Shown: piece after piece, positions 55,943-64,000 of the stretch
Numbering within the stretch: the first letter of the stretch is position 1
Layout: every line of letters starts with the position of its first letter
Assembly (NCBI GenBank): GCA_020845755.1
Contig: JADLFE010000004.1
Location: 1-64,000 of the forward strand
Source of the DNA: Phycisphaerales bacterium
Lineage (GTDB): Bacteria > Planctomycetota > Phycisphaerae > Phycisphaerales > UBA1924
DNA: 64,000 bases
Direction of reading: 5' to 3'
Program-made: the position numbers and the translations under genes
The notes under the pieces: generated by a model
Database searches by the model: none
What the model saw: the letters and a program-made list of their open reading frames with translations, nothing else
Told to the model about the DNA's origin: nothing

Positions 55943-55968
55943 ACCGCCCCCGAAAAGCCGGGGGCGGT
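55943..55968. terminator. Strong hairpin between convergent genes
   Basis: ACCGCCCCCG (55943-55952) pairs perfectly with CGGGGGCGGT (55959-55968). There is no T run on the plus strand and only TTCTT on the minus strand. It lies between the tRNA-binding protein and chemotaxis receptor genes and may end transcription from either side. Confidence 0.6.
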
Positions 55969-56048
55969 CGAGTGGAGGGCGCTGAGTGCCGAGACAAGTT
56001 TCCGCGGAGCGATCTCGCGCGACCAGCGACCGGTGGCACGCGAAGGGC

Positions 56049-57980
56049 TTACGCGGCGACGCTCTTGCTCTTGGCGACCATAGCGTGGTTGATTTTGTAG
56101 CGCCCGACGAGTTCGTTGAGTTGCTCGCTCTTGGCCGAGAGTTGCGATGCGGCCGTCGCCGCCTGCCCGGCGCCCGCGGCCGATTCTCGCGCAATAGCGG
56201 TCATCGACGTGAGCGTGCGGCTGATCTCCATCGCCGTCGCCCCCTGCTGCTCCGCCGCCGCGGCGATCGTCTGGATCTTGCTCGACACTTGTGTTGAACT
56301 CTCGATGATTCTGAGGAGCGACTCGCCCGCCTCACCGGCGCGACGGACACCCTCGCTCACGCGTTCGGCGCCGCCCGTGATCTGCGACACGGTCTGCGTC
56401 GTCTGCTGGCGAATGGTGTTGATCGACGTCGCGATCTCGTCGGTGGCCTTGGTGGTTCGGTCGGCCAGTTTGCGGACCTCGTCCGCCACGACGGCGAACC
56501 CTCGCCCGTGCTCGCCGGCGCGGGCGGCCTCGATCGCCGCGTTGAGCGCCAACAGATTTGTCTGGTCCGCGATATCGTTGATCACGCCGATAATCTGCCC
56601 AATCTGCTCGCTCCGCTTGCCGAGTTCCGTTACCATCTCGGCCGACGACGTGACCGATTCGCTGATCGCATGCATGTCGCTGATCGTGAGTTCGACGACC
56701 TTGCCGCCATCTTCGGCCCGCTTCCCGGATTCCGTGGCGTCCTTGGAAACATCAGAACTCTGCCTGGCAACATCCCCCACCGAGGACGACATTTCTTCGA
56801 CCGCAGTCGAGATCTGCGTGACTTGGCTGGTCTGCTGGTCCATGCCACGCGCCATCTGCTCGCTGCTGGCGGAAATTTCGGTCGCGGCCGAGGCCACTTC
56901 GCGCGCCGAATCCGCGACCGAGCACATCCCGTCATGGACCGCTATGACAAAGTTGTTGACGTTCTGCCCGAACTCGCCCAGTTCGTCGCGATCGTGCGCA
57001 TCAACACGCGCCGTCAGGTCCCCCTTGGCGATGGGCTGGAACTGGGTCTGCAGACGCGCCAGGGGCCCCGTGACCGACCGAGCTGAGAACACCGCGATCA
57101 CCGCGCCGACAGCAACGCTGACGAACATCGCGATCATCATCACCGTCGACTGACGCTCCAGCGAGGCAAGCGCCGTATCACGCGCGGCCCGGAACTCCTT
57201 CTCCGCTTCTTCCGACACCTTGTCGAGGTCCGTGTCGACCCGCTCAAACATCGCATCAAACTCCGCGTGCTTGGCCGCCAGCGCCTTATCGCTCGCCACC
57301 AGCGCGTCCACACCCGCCTGATAGTCGTCCCATGCCTTGTTCGCCGCGTCGAACGTCGTCTCGGGGAGTTCGAGCGTGCCCATCTTCTCTCTGAATTCCT
57401 TGATCCGCTCGGCGATGCTCGCGATGTACTTGTCATCGCCGCGCATCATGTAGTCCTTCTCGTGGCGCCGGCAGTTCAGCAGCAGGACATTCAGTTCGGG
57501 AAGATTCATGTCCGTGACGATCTTCTCGATCCCGTGGGCCGCTGTACGGAGTTTGCCCTGGGCCCCCTCCTTCTCGGTGTAGCCACGAGCGGCGCAGAGA
57601 TCCACCATCTCCTTGAAGACACCCTGAATCTCATGGACGTGCGAAACCAACCCCGTCATCATGGCGCGGCGCTCATCAGATGCGCTCGCCTTGCCAGCGG
57701 CCTGGAGCCATTTCTCTCCCTCTTGCATCGCCGCGTCAAACTTGATAACCATCGAGTCATTCGGCTTCTGGACGAACTCTGCCGCGATCGCCTGGGAACC
57801 GGCGATGACGTGCTGCGCATCCGTTGCTGCGTTCAACTCAACCGCGTTCGAGTCTGTCATGTGCCGGGTCGCATGGGAGGCCGCCTCGCCCGCGCTCCTC
57901 GCCACCAGGCACACCCCCGTGGTGATCGCAACCAGCAAGCCAAATCCCGTCCACAGTCGCGCCTTGATCGTGAAACGCAT
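56049..57980 (-). CDS. Methyl-accepting chemotaxis protein with helical sensor domain
   Basis: A 643-residue transmembrane receptor. ATG 57980 follows GGAGGT. Helix 1 (about residues 9-28) and helix 2 (about 272-296) enclose a periplasmic all-helical sensor of some 240 residues; [17 protein letters not shown] is typical of the HBM (double four-helix bundle) sensor. A HAMP domain follows ([20 protein letters not shown]), then the signalling domain with the hairpin tip [20 protein letters not shown] and [16 protein letters not shown]. There is no C-terminal CheR-binding pentapeptide. No che genes are adjacent. The ligand is unknown; HBM sensors in other bacteria bind organic acids. Confidence 0.93.
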   Translation of the reverse strand: MRFTIKARLWTGFGLLVAITTGVCLVARSAGEAASHATRHMTDSNAVELNAATDAQHVIAGSQAIAAEFVQKPNDSMVIKFDAAMQEGEKWLQAAGKASASDERRAMMTGLVSHVHEIQGVFKEMVDLCAARGYTEKEGAQGKLRTAAHGIEKIVTDMNLPELNVLLLNCRRHEKDYMMRGDDKYIASIAERIKEFREKMGTLELPETTFDAANKAWDDYQAGVDALVASDKALAAKHAEFDAMFERVDTDLDKVSEEAEKEFRAARDTALASLERQSTVMMIAMFVSVAVGAVIAVFSARSVTGPLARLQTQFQPIAKGDLTARVDAHDRDELGEFGQNVNNFVIAVHDGMCSVADSAREVASAATEISASSEQMARGMDQQTSQVTQISTAVEEMSSSVGDVARQSSDVSKDATESGKRAEDGGKVVELTISDMHAISESVTSSAEMVTELGKRSEQIGQIIGVINDIADQTNLLALNAAIEAARAGEHGRGFAVVADEVRKLADRTTKATDEIATSINTIRQQTTQTVSQITGGAERVSEGVRRAGEAGESLLRIIESSTQVSSKIQTIAAAAEQQGATAMEISRTLTSMTAIARESAAGAGQAATAASQLSAKSEQLNELVGRYKINHAMVAKSKSVAA

Positions 57981-59034
57981 GGCCAGACCTCCATCCGCCC
58001 GAGTCTTCAAGCCGGGGATAACTCCTGAGGGACACGAAGCCCTCACCGCCCATCCGAAGGGCCTGATGATGAGTGTCGGCCGGTGCCGCGGGTTCAATGA
58101 GAAGATCGTGCGATGATGTCATGATTGATATTACTTGCACGCTGTGTGCGGTTTGTCATGTTGCCGGGTGAATACTTGACCCGATGTCCCGACGGCGTCC
58201 GGCGTTCGCCCCTCACGCTCTGCGCATGCCGGCCTCGATGCATCGATCCCATTCCACCTCGGTACTCAACTGGGCTCTATGCTCCCAGTGTGTGCGACCG
58301 TCACTGCAGACGATGAGCACGCGCCTTGTGCATGTCTTTAGCGTGTTTTCACTCGTCTCTCTTCTCGCTGTGTCTGAGTCACCGCGGCTTCATCTACTCC
58401 CGCACCGCTCGACACCCACGTTTGACCACACGCCTTGTGAGTCAACGGATCCGCTCCGTCACAGTCCCGACTCGGCGATGCTCCATATGCACTATCGCAC
58501 GGTGATGTCACGCGATCTGCACAGATCCGGACATGCAACGTTATAAATATGGAGAGCACGTCTTTTCTACGCAGCACGCAGCCGGGTGGGGTTTTCGATC
58601 CATGCGACGCGCAAACACTGGCCCGCCACTGCCGGATCTCCTCGCCCAATCATCGCGTGCGTGGTCCGGAGGTAGAACGCACCGTTCCAGCGATGCAGAC
58701 TTCCACGATGACCCCAGGAGCAGGTATCGGCCTCTGCCGCTTGGTGACGGCGCGGAGATGTGGCTCCTCGCTGCGACGCGTGCGTTCGAGTTAACGCGCG
58801 CTGGACATGCCAGCAATGGCACCTCGCGGCGATCAGACGTCTGATCTATGCGCAGGCAGCGGCGCCCTGTCCGTGGGTTCCCGTTCGAGGTGATCTCATC
58901 ACGATGTCGATTCCGTTGCCACAGCGCACATTACTCGCACCCACGGGCTAAGCCCGTCGCCGCTAAACTGGCGTTCGAGTGGTCAAGGTGCCTCCTTCCG
59001 AGATCGGATTCTTCACTGTCGAAAGGGCAGTGCC
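57981..59034. other. Long gene-poor stretch between the chemotaxis receptor and the rhamnosidase
   Basis: About 1050 bases with no convincing gene and visibly lower GC than the genes around it. One short frame, ATG 58313 to 58546, has a signal-like start (MSTRLVHVFSVFSLVSLLAV) but nothing else to support it. No transposase or phage remnant, tRNA or terminator is recognised. GAAAGGG near 59016 is the likely ribosome binding site of the next gene. The palindrome at 58943 is listed separately. Confidence 0.55.
58943..58957. repeat. Short palindrome, possible REP-like element
   Basis: ACGGGCT-A-AGCCCGT is a perfect 7-bp inverted repeat around one base, within CCACGGGCTAAGCCCGTCG. Very similar GGGCTAAAGCCC palindromes are scattered in several planctomycete and acidobacterial genomes. 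Only one copy was seen here. Confidence 0.35.
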
Positions 59035-62000
59035 ATGCTCAACAACACACGATTCTCCGGGATTGCGGCGTACCTCACGGTGTTGGGTACTCCTTTGTTC
59101 ACAGTCAGCGGCCAAGGAGTGCTCCCTCAATCCGAGAGCGTGCGTGCGTTGGCGACACGCGACACCGAGGCGAAGGTGTCACCGCGGCTGGGAGATGGCG
59201 GCCTGCTCGCGGCCGACTTCAAGACCCCCCCCGCCGACGCTCGGCCGTGGGTGTATTGGTTCTGGCTCAACGGCAACATCACGCGCGAAGGGATCACGCT
59301 CGACCTTGAGGCGATGGCGAGGGTGGGAATCGGCGGCGTACTGATCATGGAGGTCGACCAGGGCTCGCCGGTGGGGCCGATCGCGTTCGCGAGCCCGGCG
59401 TGGCGCGAGTTGTTCAAGCACGCATGCGTCGAAGCCGCTCGTCTTGGCCTGCAGATCAATATGAACGACGACGCCGGATGGTGCGGGAGCGGCGGGCCGT
59501 GGATCAAGCCTGAGCAGTCGATGCAGAAGGTGGTGTGGTCCGAGACGATGTTCGACGGGCCGGGCGCGTTCAAGGGAACGCTGGCGATGCCCGCGACGGC
59601 GGCGGGTTTCTATCGAGAGATCGCGGTGCTGGCAGTGCCCGTGCCCGACGACGAAGCCAAGGGCGGAAAGCCGCTGCGGATCGAGGGCTTGGTCGACAAG
59701 GCGCTGTACGGCACAGGGCCGACGCCTGGCCCGGTGCCCGCGGGAGGCACGTGGCCGGCGACGGCGGCGAGTGGCGCGATCGCGCGAGAGCGCATCGTCG
59801 ATGTTTCGAGCAAGATGAGGGCAGACGGCTCGCTCGCGTGGGAAGCGCCGGCGGGCAAGTGGGTCATCATGCGCTTCGGGCACACGTCGACCGGCGCCGT
59901 GAATCTCCCCGCGGGCGAGAGTGGTCGCGGGCTTGAATGCGACAAGTTGAGCAAGGATGGGTCGGAGGCGGCGTTTGCGGGTCTGATGGGGCGCCTGGTC
60001 GCGGATGTTGGAACGCTGGCCGGCCCGACGCTCGTCAGTACGCACATCGATAGTTGGGAAGTGAGCACGCAGAACTGGACGGAGAAGATGCGCGAGGAGT
60101 TCAAACGACTTCGCGGCTATGACCCGCTGATCCTGCTCCCGGTCATGAGCGGGCGCGTCGTCGATTCGCTGGAGATTTCCGAGCGATTCCTGTGGGACCT
60201 GCGCATGACCGTGTCAGATCTCATCGTCGAGAACTATGCGCGGCATACGCAAGAACTCGCGCGAAGGCACGGCATCCGCCTCTCCATCGAGGCCTATGGC
60301 GAGCCGGCGGACGACATGGCATACGCCGGAACAGCCGACGAGCCCATGTGCGAATTCTGGTCGCACGGCGCGTACGGCGCTGCCGACACCTGCACCGTAA
60401 TGGCCTCGGCGGCGCACGTGTATAACAAACCGATCCTGGGCGCGGAAGCATTTACGGCGAGCGATCAGGAGCGATGGCGCGATCACCCGGGATCGATCAA
60501 GGCGATGGGCGATTGGGCGTTCACCGAGGGCATCAATCGCTTCGTGTTCCACCGGTACGCGATGCAGCCATGGATCGATCGACGACCAGGCATGACGATG
60601 GGCCCGTGGGGACTGCACTATGAGCGGACGCAGACGTGGTGGGAGCAGACCAGGCCTTGGCACGAGTACCTGTCACGCTGCCAGTACTTGCTGCGGCAGG
60701 GCCGGTTTGTCGCGGACATCTGTTACCTGGCCCCCGAGGGATCACCGCAGCACTTTGTGCCGCCGACCGCGATGGCGGATGCGTCGCCGCCCGTGCGTGG
60801 CGGATACAACTTCGACGCGTGCCCGCCGGAGGTGATTCTGCATCGCAGCAAGGTCGAGAACGGCGAACTGGTTTTGTCGGACGCGATGCGCTATCGCGTG
60901 CTTGTCCTGCCGGCTGTCAAGACAATGACGCCGGAACTGCTGCGTCGGGTGAAGGAACTCGCGGAGGCGGGGCTGACCGTGATCGGCGAGGCGCCCGACA
61001 AGTCGCCGAGCCTGTCGGGATATCCCAAGTGCGATGATCAGGTCCGCGAACTGGCGGCCCAGTTGTGGGGCAAAGAAGAAGCCAAGGCAAGCGCCGACCG
61101 CACCGCTGGGCGTGGCAAAGTCATCCGCGGCCAGAGCGCCGAGCAGGTGCTCGCGGCGATGGGCGTGCCGCCGGACTTTGAGGCTCGCGGGAGTGATGAT
61201 CCGTCCGACCTGCGATACATCCATCGAACGTTGGGCGATGGTGAACTGTATTTCGTCGCCAACATCTCGTCGCGACCGGTGGCGGCAACGTGCGCGTTCC
61301 GCGTGACGGGAGCACGCCCGGAGTTCTGGAACGCCGAGACAGGAGAGATCAGGCCGGTCGCGATGTATGAATCGAGCGGCACACAGACACTCGTGCCCCT
61401 CTGGCTCGATCCGGCGGAATCGGTGTTCGTCATGTTCCGTCGCGACGCCGGCGCAGCGGAACATGTGGTGGCGTTCACGCACGACGGCGAGGCGATCGGC
61501 GCGCCGGTCGTGACGTCGGCCAAGGTTGACGTGCAGAAGGCGACCTGGGGCCCACTGAACGATCAAGCACGGACCAAGGACGTCACGGCTCAGGTGCGAG
61601 CGCTCGCGGCACGCGGCACGCACGCCTTCCGCGTCGCCTCGCTTGCTCGCGAAGGCGACCCGGCGTACGGCGTGGTCAAGACGCTTCGCGTTGAATACAC
61701 GGTCAATGGCAAGCCTCGGGTCGTCAGCGCGACCGATCCGGAGGTCCTCCGCATCGAAAACGTCGTGCACACGCTTGTTGTTCGCTCGGCAACCTACGGC
61801 GTACCCGGCGATGCAACCCGCACTCGGGATCTGAAGGCCAAGGTGCAGGAGTTCGCCGATCGTGGTGAGTATGAGTTCAAGGTGCGCCGGCTGGCCGAGG
61901 GGGACGACCCCGCGTACAACGTCGTGAAGACACTTCGCGTCGAATACACGCTGGATGGTGTGACGCACACCGCCAGCGCGACCGATCCCGAGACACTGCA

Positions 62001-62715
62001 CCTCTTGATTGCACCAACGAGGCCCGCACGTCTCACGGTCGACGCGCGGGGGCGGACGCTGCTTGAGGCGAGCAGCCCCGGACGCTACGGCGTTCGATGG
62101 AGCTCTGGTCGCAGCGGTGAAGTGAACGTCGCAACGATTCCGAATGCGGTGGATATCACGGGGGAATGGGAACTGACATTCCCGCCGCGATGGGGCGCTC
62201 GCGAGATGCTCACGCTGCCGGAACTCAGGTCGTGGAGCACGCTTGAGAATCCGGGCGCTCGGTACTTCTCTGGCACGGCGACATATCGCAAAGTGTTCAA
62301 CGTTTCGCCGGAGTTGATCGGCCCTGGGAAACGAGTCTGTCTCAACCTCGGGAACGTCGCGGTGATCGCGGAAGTTTCGCTCAACGGTCGCGACCTTGGC
62401 ACGCTGTGGAAATCGCCCTATCGCGTCGACATCACCGACGTGCTGAAGGCGGGCGAGAATACTCTCAAGATTCGCGTGACGAATCTCTGGCCGAACCGCA
62501 TGATCGGCGACGAGCAACTTCCGGAGGATTCCGATCGCAACCCGGACGGGACGCTTAAACGCTGGCCCGCCTGGCTGTCGACGGCGGAGCCCAGCACCAG
62601 CGGGCGATTCACGTTTACGAGTTGGCGGTTGTGGTCCAAGGATTCAATGCTGCTGGAGTCGGGACTCATCGGGCCGGTTCGGCTGGAAGCGGAAGCGATC
62701 ACAGAGATCAAGTAA
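59035..62715 (+). CDS. Secreted glycoside hydrolase, GH106-like (probable alpha-L-rhamnosidase)
   Basis: A 1226-residue exported enzyme (signal ISGIAAYLTVLGTPLFTVSG-like at residues 8-27). The catalytic part begins PPADARPWVYWFWLNGNIT and continues through INMNDDAGWCGSGGPWI, STHIDSWEVSTQNW, SIEAYGEPADDMAY and EAFTASDQERW, as in GH106 rhamnosidases. Residues about 828-905 and 907-985 are two tandem copies of one domain (KATWGPLNDQARTKDVTAQV and SATYGVPGDATRTRDLKAKV; both with VVKTLRVEYT), resembling DUF3395. A galactose-binding-like domain with PARYFSG-type start (about residues 1041-1226) ends the protein. It would release rhamnose from pectin-like glycans. Confidence 0.85.
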   Translation: MLNNTRFSGIAAYLTVLGTPLFTVSGQGVLPQSESVRALATRDTEAKVSPRLGDGGLLAADFKTPPADARPWVYWFWLNGNITREGITLDLEAMARVGIGGVLIMEVDQGSPVGPIAFASPAWRELFKHACVEAARLGLQINMNDDAGWCGSGGPWIKPEQSMQKVVWSETMFDGPGAFKGTLAMPATAAGFYREIAVLAVPVPDDEAKGGKPLRIEGLVDKALYGTGPTPGPVPAGGTWPATAASGAIARERIVDVSSKMRADGSLAWEAPAGKWVIMRFGHTSTGAVNLPAGESGRGLECDKLSKDGSEAAFAGLMGRLVADVGTLAGPTLVSTHIDSWEVSTQNWTEKMREEFKRLRGYDPLILLPVMSGRVVDSLEISERFLWDLRMTVSDLIVENYARHTQELARRHGIRLSIEAYGEPADDMAYAGTADEPMCEFWSHGAYGAADTCTVMASAAHVYNKPILGAEAFTASDQERWRDHPGSIKAMGDWAFTEGINRFVFHRYAMQPWIDRRPGMTMGPWGLHYERTQTWWEQTRPWHEYLSRCQYLLRQGRFVADICYLAPEGSPQHFVPPTAMADASPPVRGGYNFDACPPEVILHRSKVENGELVLSDAMRYRVLVLPAVKTMTPELLRRVKELAEAGLTVIGEAPDKSPSLSGYPKCDDQVRELAAQLWGKEEAKASADRTAGRGKVIRGQSAEQVLAAMGVPPDFEARGSDDPSDLRYIHRTLGDGELYFVANISSRPVAATCAFRVTGARPEFWNAETGEIRPVAMYESSGTQTLVPLWLDPAESVFVMFRRDAGAAEHVVAFTHDGEAIGAPVVTSAKVDVQKATWGPLNDQARTKDVTAQVRALAARGTHAFRVASLAREGDPAYGVVKTLRVEYTVNGKPRVVSATDPEVLRIENVVHTLVVRSATYGVPGDATRTRDLKAKVQEFADRGEYEFKVRRLAEGDDPAYNVVKTLRVEYTLDGVTHTASATDPETLHLLIAPTRPARLTVDARGRTLLEASSPGRYGVRWSSGRSGEVNVATIPNAVDITGEWELTFPPRWGAREMLTLPELRSWSTLENPGARYFSGTATYRKVFNVSPELIGPGKRVCLNLGNVAVIAEVSLNGRDLGTLWKSPYRVDITDVLKAGENTLKIRVTNLWPNRMIGDEQLPEDSDRNPDGTLKRWPAWLSTAEPSTSGRFTFTSWRLWSKDSMLLESGLIGPVRLEAEAITEIK

Positions 62716-62842
62716 CCAAGCGCGGCGGCGGCGATCGTGAGGTACATTCCCGTATGCGTCGCTTTTCGATAAGTCCGAGCGGGTCGCCGCTGCGGCCTGC
62801 TCAGGTGTAGACTGCAGCGAGCGCGGGTGGCTTGCCCGATCC

Positions 62843-63925
62843 ATGCGTGATGAGTTTTCCATGATCAACATCCGTTCGAACCACGTTCTATCTCGGCGAG
62901 CGGTGTTTCCGGTGCTCGCGGCGATGACTGTGTGCATTGCGGCGTGCGAGAAGGGCACGCCCACGAATTCCTCGCCGACGCCGGCCCCGGCGGACGCCTC
63001 GGGCAGTGCGAAAGTCAAAATCGGGTTTATCGTCAAGCAACCCGAGGAACCATGGTTCCAACTCGAATGGCGGTTCGCCGACGAGGCCGCCGCCAAGAAC
63101 GGCTTTGACCTGATTAAGATCGGGGCGGCCGACGGCGAGAAGACGCTCGCCGCGATCGACAATCTCGCGGCGGGCGGCGCGAAGGGGTTTGTCATCTGCA
63201 CGCCCGACGTGCGCCTGGGCCCGGCGATCGTTGCCGCGGCGGGGCGCAACAACCTGAAGTTCATGTCTGTCGACGATCAGTTGATCGGCGCTGATGGCAA
63301 GCCGATTGCCCAGGTCGCGCACCTGGGCATCTCGGCACGCACGATCGGCGAATCGGTCGGCAAGGCCCTGGCCGACGAGTGCAAGAAGCGCGGATGGACG
63401 CCGAGCGAGGCTGCGGCGTGCGTCGTCACGTTCGAGGAACTCGACACCGCGAAGGAGCGTACCGACGGCGCGATGACCGCACTGACTGCGGCGGGCTTCC
63501 CGGCCGATCGGATATTCAAGGCCGCGCAGAAGACCAGCGATGTGCCGGGTTCGTTCGACGCGGTCAACGTGCTGCTCACGCAGAAGCCGGACGTGAAGAA
63601 GTGGCTGGTGTGCGGCATGAACGACAGCGCGGTGATGGGAGCGGTCCGTGCGATGGAAGGACGCGGACTGAACGCCGAAAGCGTAGTTGGCATCGGCATC
63701 AACGGCACTGACTGCATCGTTGAGTTTGAGAAGCCCACGCCGACCGGGTTCTTCGCGTCGGTGCTGCTCACGCCCAAGCGTCACGGCTACGAGACCGCGG
63801 AGATGGTCTACCGCTGGGTCACCGAAGGAAAGGCGCCGCCGATGGACACACGGACATCGGGCATCCTTATCGATCGCACGAATTTCCGCCGGGTGCTGAA
63901 GGAACAGGGGATCACGAAGGAATGA
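62843..63925 (+). CDS. Sugar ABC transporter substrate-binding lipoprotein, AraF-like
   Basis: A 360-residue periplasmic-binding protein family 1 member. ATG 62843 or ATG 62861 may be the start; both give a signal ending in a lipobox (CIAAC). The mature protein matches the L-arabinose-binding protein AraF throughout: IGFIVKQPEEPWFQLEWRFA, DGEKTLAAIDNLAAGGAKGF, VICTPDVRLGPAI, VCGMNDSAVMGAVRAMEGRG and GIGINGTDCIVEF. Arabinose or a related aldose is therefore the likely ligand. The stop overlaps the next gene (ATGA), so the two are one operon; the transporter ATPase and permease are not seen in the window. TAGACT (62808-62813) may be the -10. Confidence 0.9.
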   Translation: MRDEFSMINIRSNHVLSRRAVFPVLAAMTVCIAACEKGTPTNSSPTPAPADASGSAKVKIGFIVKQPEEPWFQLEWRFADEAAAKNGFDLIKIGAADGEKTLAAIDNLAAGGAKGFVICTPDVRLGPAIVAAAGRNNLKFMSVDDQLIGADGKPIAQVAHLGISARTIGESVGKALADECKKRGWTPSEAAACVVTFEELDTAKERTDGAMTALTAAGFPADRIFKAAQKTSDVPGSFDAVNVLLTQKPDVKKWLVCGMNDSAVMGAVRAMEGRGLNAESVVGIGINGTDCIVEFEKPTPTGFFASVLLTPKRHGYETAEMVYRWVTEGKAPPMDTRTSGILIDRTNFRRVLKEQGITKE

Positions 63926-64000
63926 AGCGGGAGAAGGGGAGCCAGGGCGGCGGCGCGCCGGTGCGCGCGTGGGAAGAGGCGGTCACGCTTCCGACCTACG
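63922..64000 (+). CDS. DUF5107 protein, N-terminus only
   Basis: Only the first 26 codons are inside the window. After a basic, Gly-rich start the sequence VRAWEEAVTLPTY matches the usual beginning of DUF5107 proteins, which join that domain to TPR repeats and are linked to sugar utilisation in several phyla. Coupled by a 4-base overlap to the AraF-like gene. The domain call rests on this short stretch. Confidence 0.6.
   Translation, partial: MKREKGSQGGGAPVRAWEEAVTLPTY

Noticed and set aside
58184..58546. A 120-codon frame with an internal signal-like segment in the long gap.
   Set aside because: No Shine-Dalgarno, no family, unusual composition (many His and Ser), and no sign of codon bias.

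Overview
The window looks like chromosomal DNA of a high-GC planctomycete, most likely class Phycisphaerae. The evidence is indirect: Tat-exported Gfo/Idh/MocA dehydrogenases and a Tat-exported hydroxypyruvate-isomerase-like protein, a large-insert type IV pseudopilin, a planctomycete-type right-handed beta-helix protein, a membrane-anchored von Willebrand A protein, the start of a DUF5107 protein, GTG/TTG starts and many start codons without a Shine-Dalgarno sequence. No tRNA, rRNA, insertion sequence, phage gene or CRISPR array was seen.

Layout. 1-8.2 kb: the 5' part of an acyl-CoA carboxylase carboxyltransferase, a small membrane protein, two Gfo/Idh/MocA proteins, a sugar-isomerase-like protein, a small secreted peptide and an M28 peptidase. 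8.2-9.7 kb: phosphatidylserine decarboxylase and synthase, overlapping. 9.8-17.1 kb: a tripartite efflux operon (TetR, permease, TetR, permease, ATPase, membrane-fusion protein, outer-membrane factor) in which each TetR gene has its own promoter and palindrome. 17.1-25.0 kb: OprB porin, a two-gene reductive pyrimidine-degradation pair, FkbM methyltransferase, gmhA, two membrane proteins and hmgA. 25.0-26.3 kb: an AT-richer orphan gene and a heptamer-repeat region. 26.3-33.3 kb: primary-like sigma factor, UVR-motif protein, Kef-type antiporter coupled to mnmG, pseudopilin. 33.5-46.3 kb: DUF4239 protein, beta-helix protein, frr, queF, TPR lipoprotein, endonuclease IV with a histone-H1-like tail, SDR, glmS, heme O synthase, tilS, a coiled-coil membrane protein and pyrH. 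46.5-55.3 kb: five genes of unknown role, each overlapping the next by 4 bases (vWA, hypothetical, large helical-repeat, J-domain-like membrane protein, zinc-ribbon protein). 55.4-64.0 kb: a free-standing tRNA-binding domain, a chemotaxis receptor, then a sugar region with a GH106-like rhamnosidase, an AraF-like binding protein and the start of a DUF5107 gene.

Two patterns cut across the genes. Seven genes without a Shine-Dalgarno sequence have a TANNNT box 5-8 bases before the start codon, which suggests leaderless transcripts. Degenerate 7-bp tandem repeats occur at three places, one of them in-frame inside the carboxyltransferase gene. The best candidate for an undescribed system is the five-gene vWA operon.
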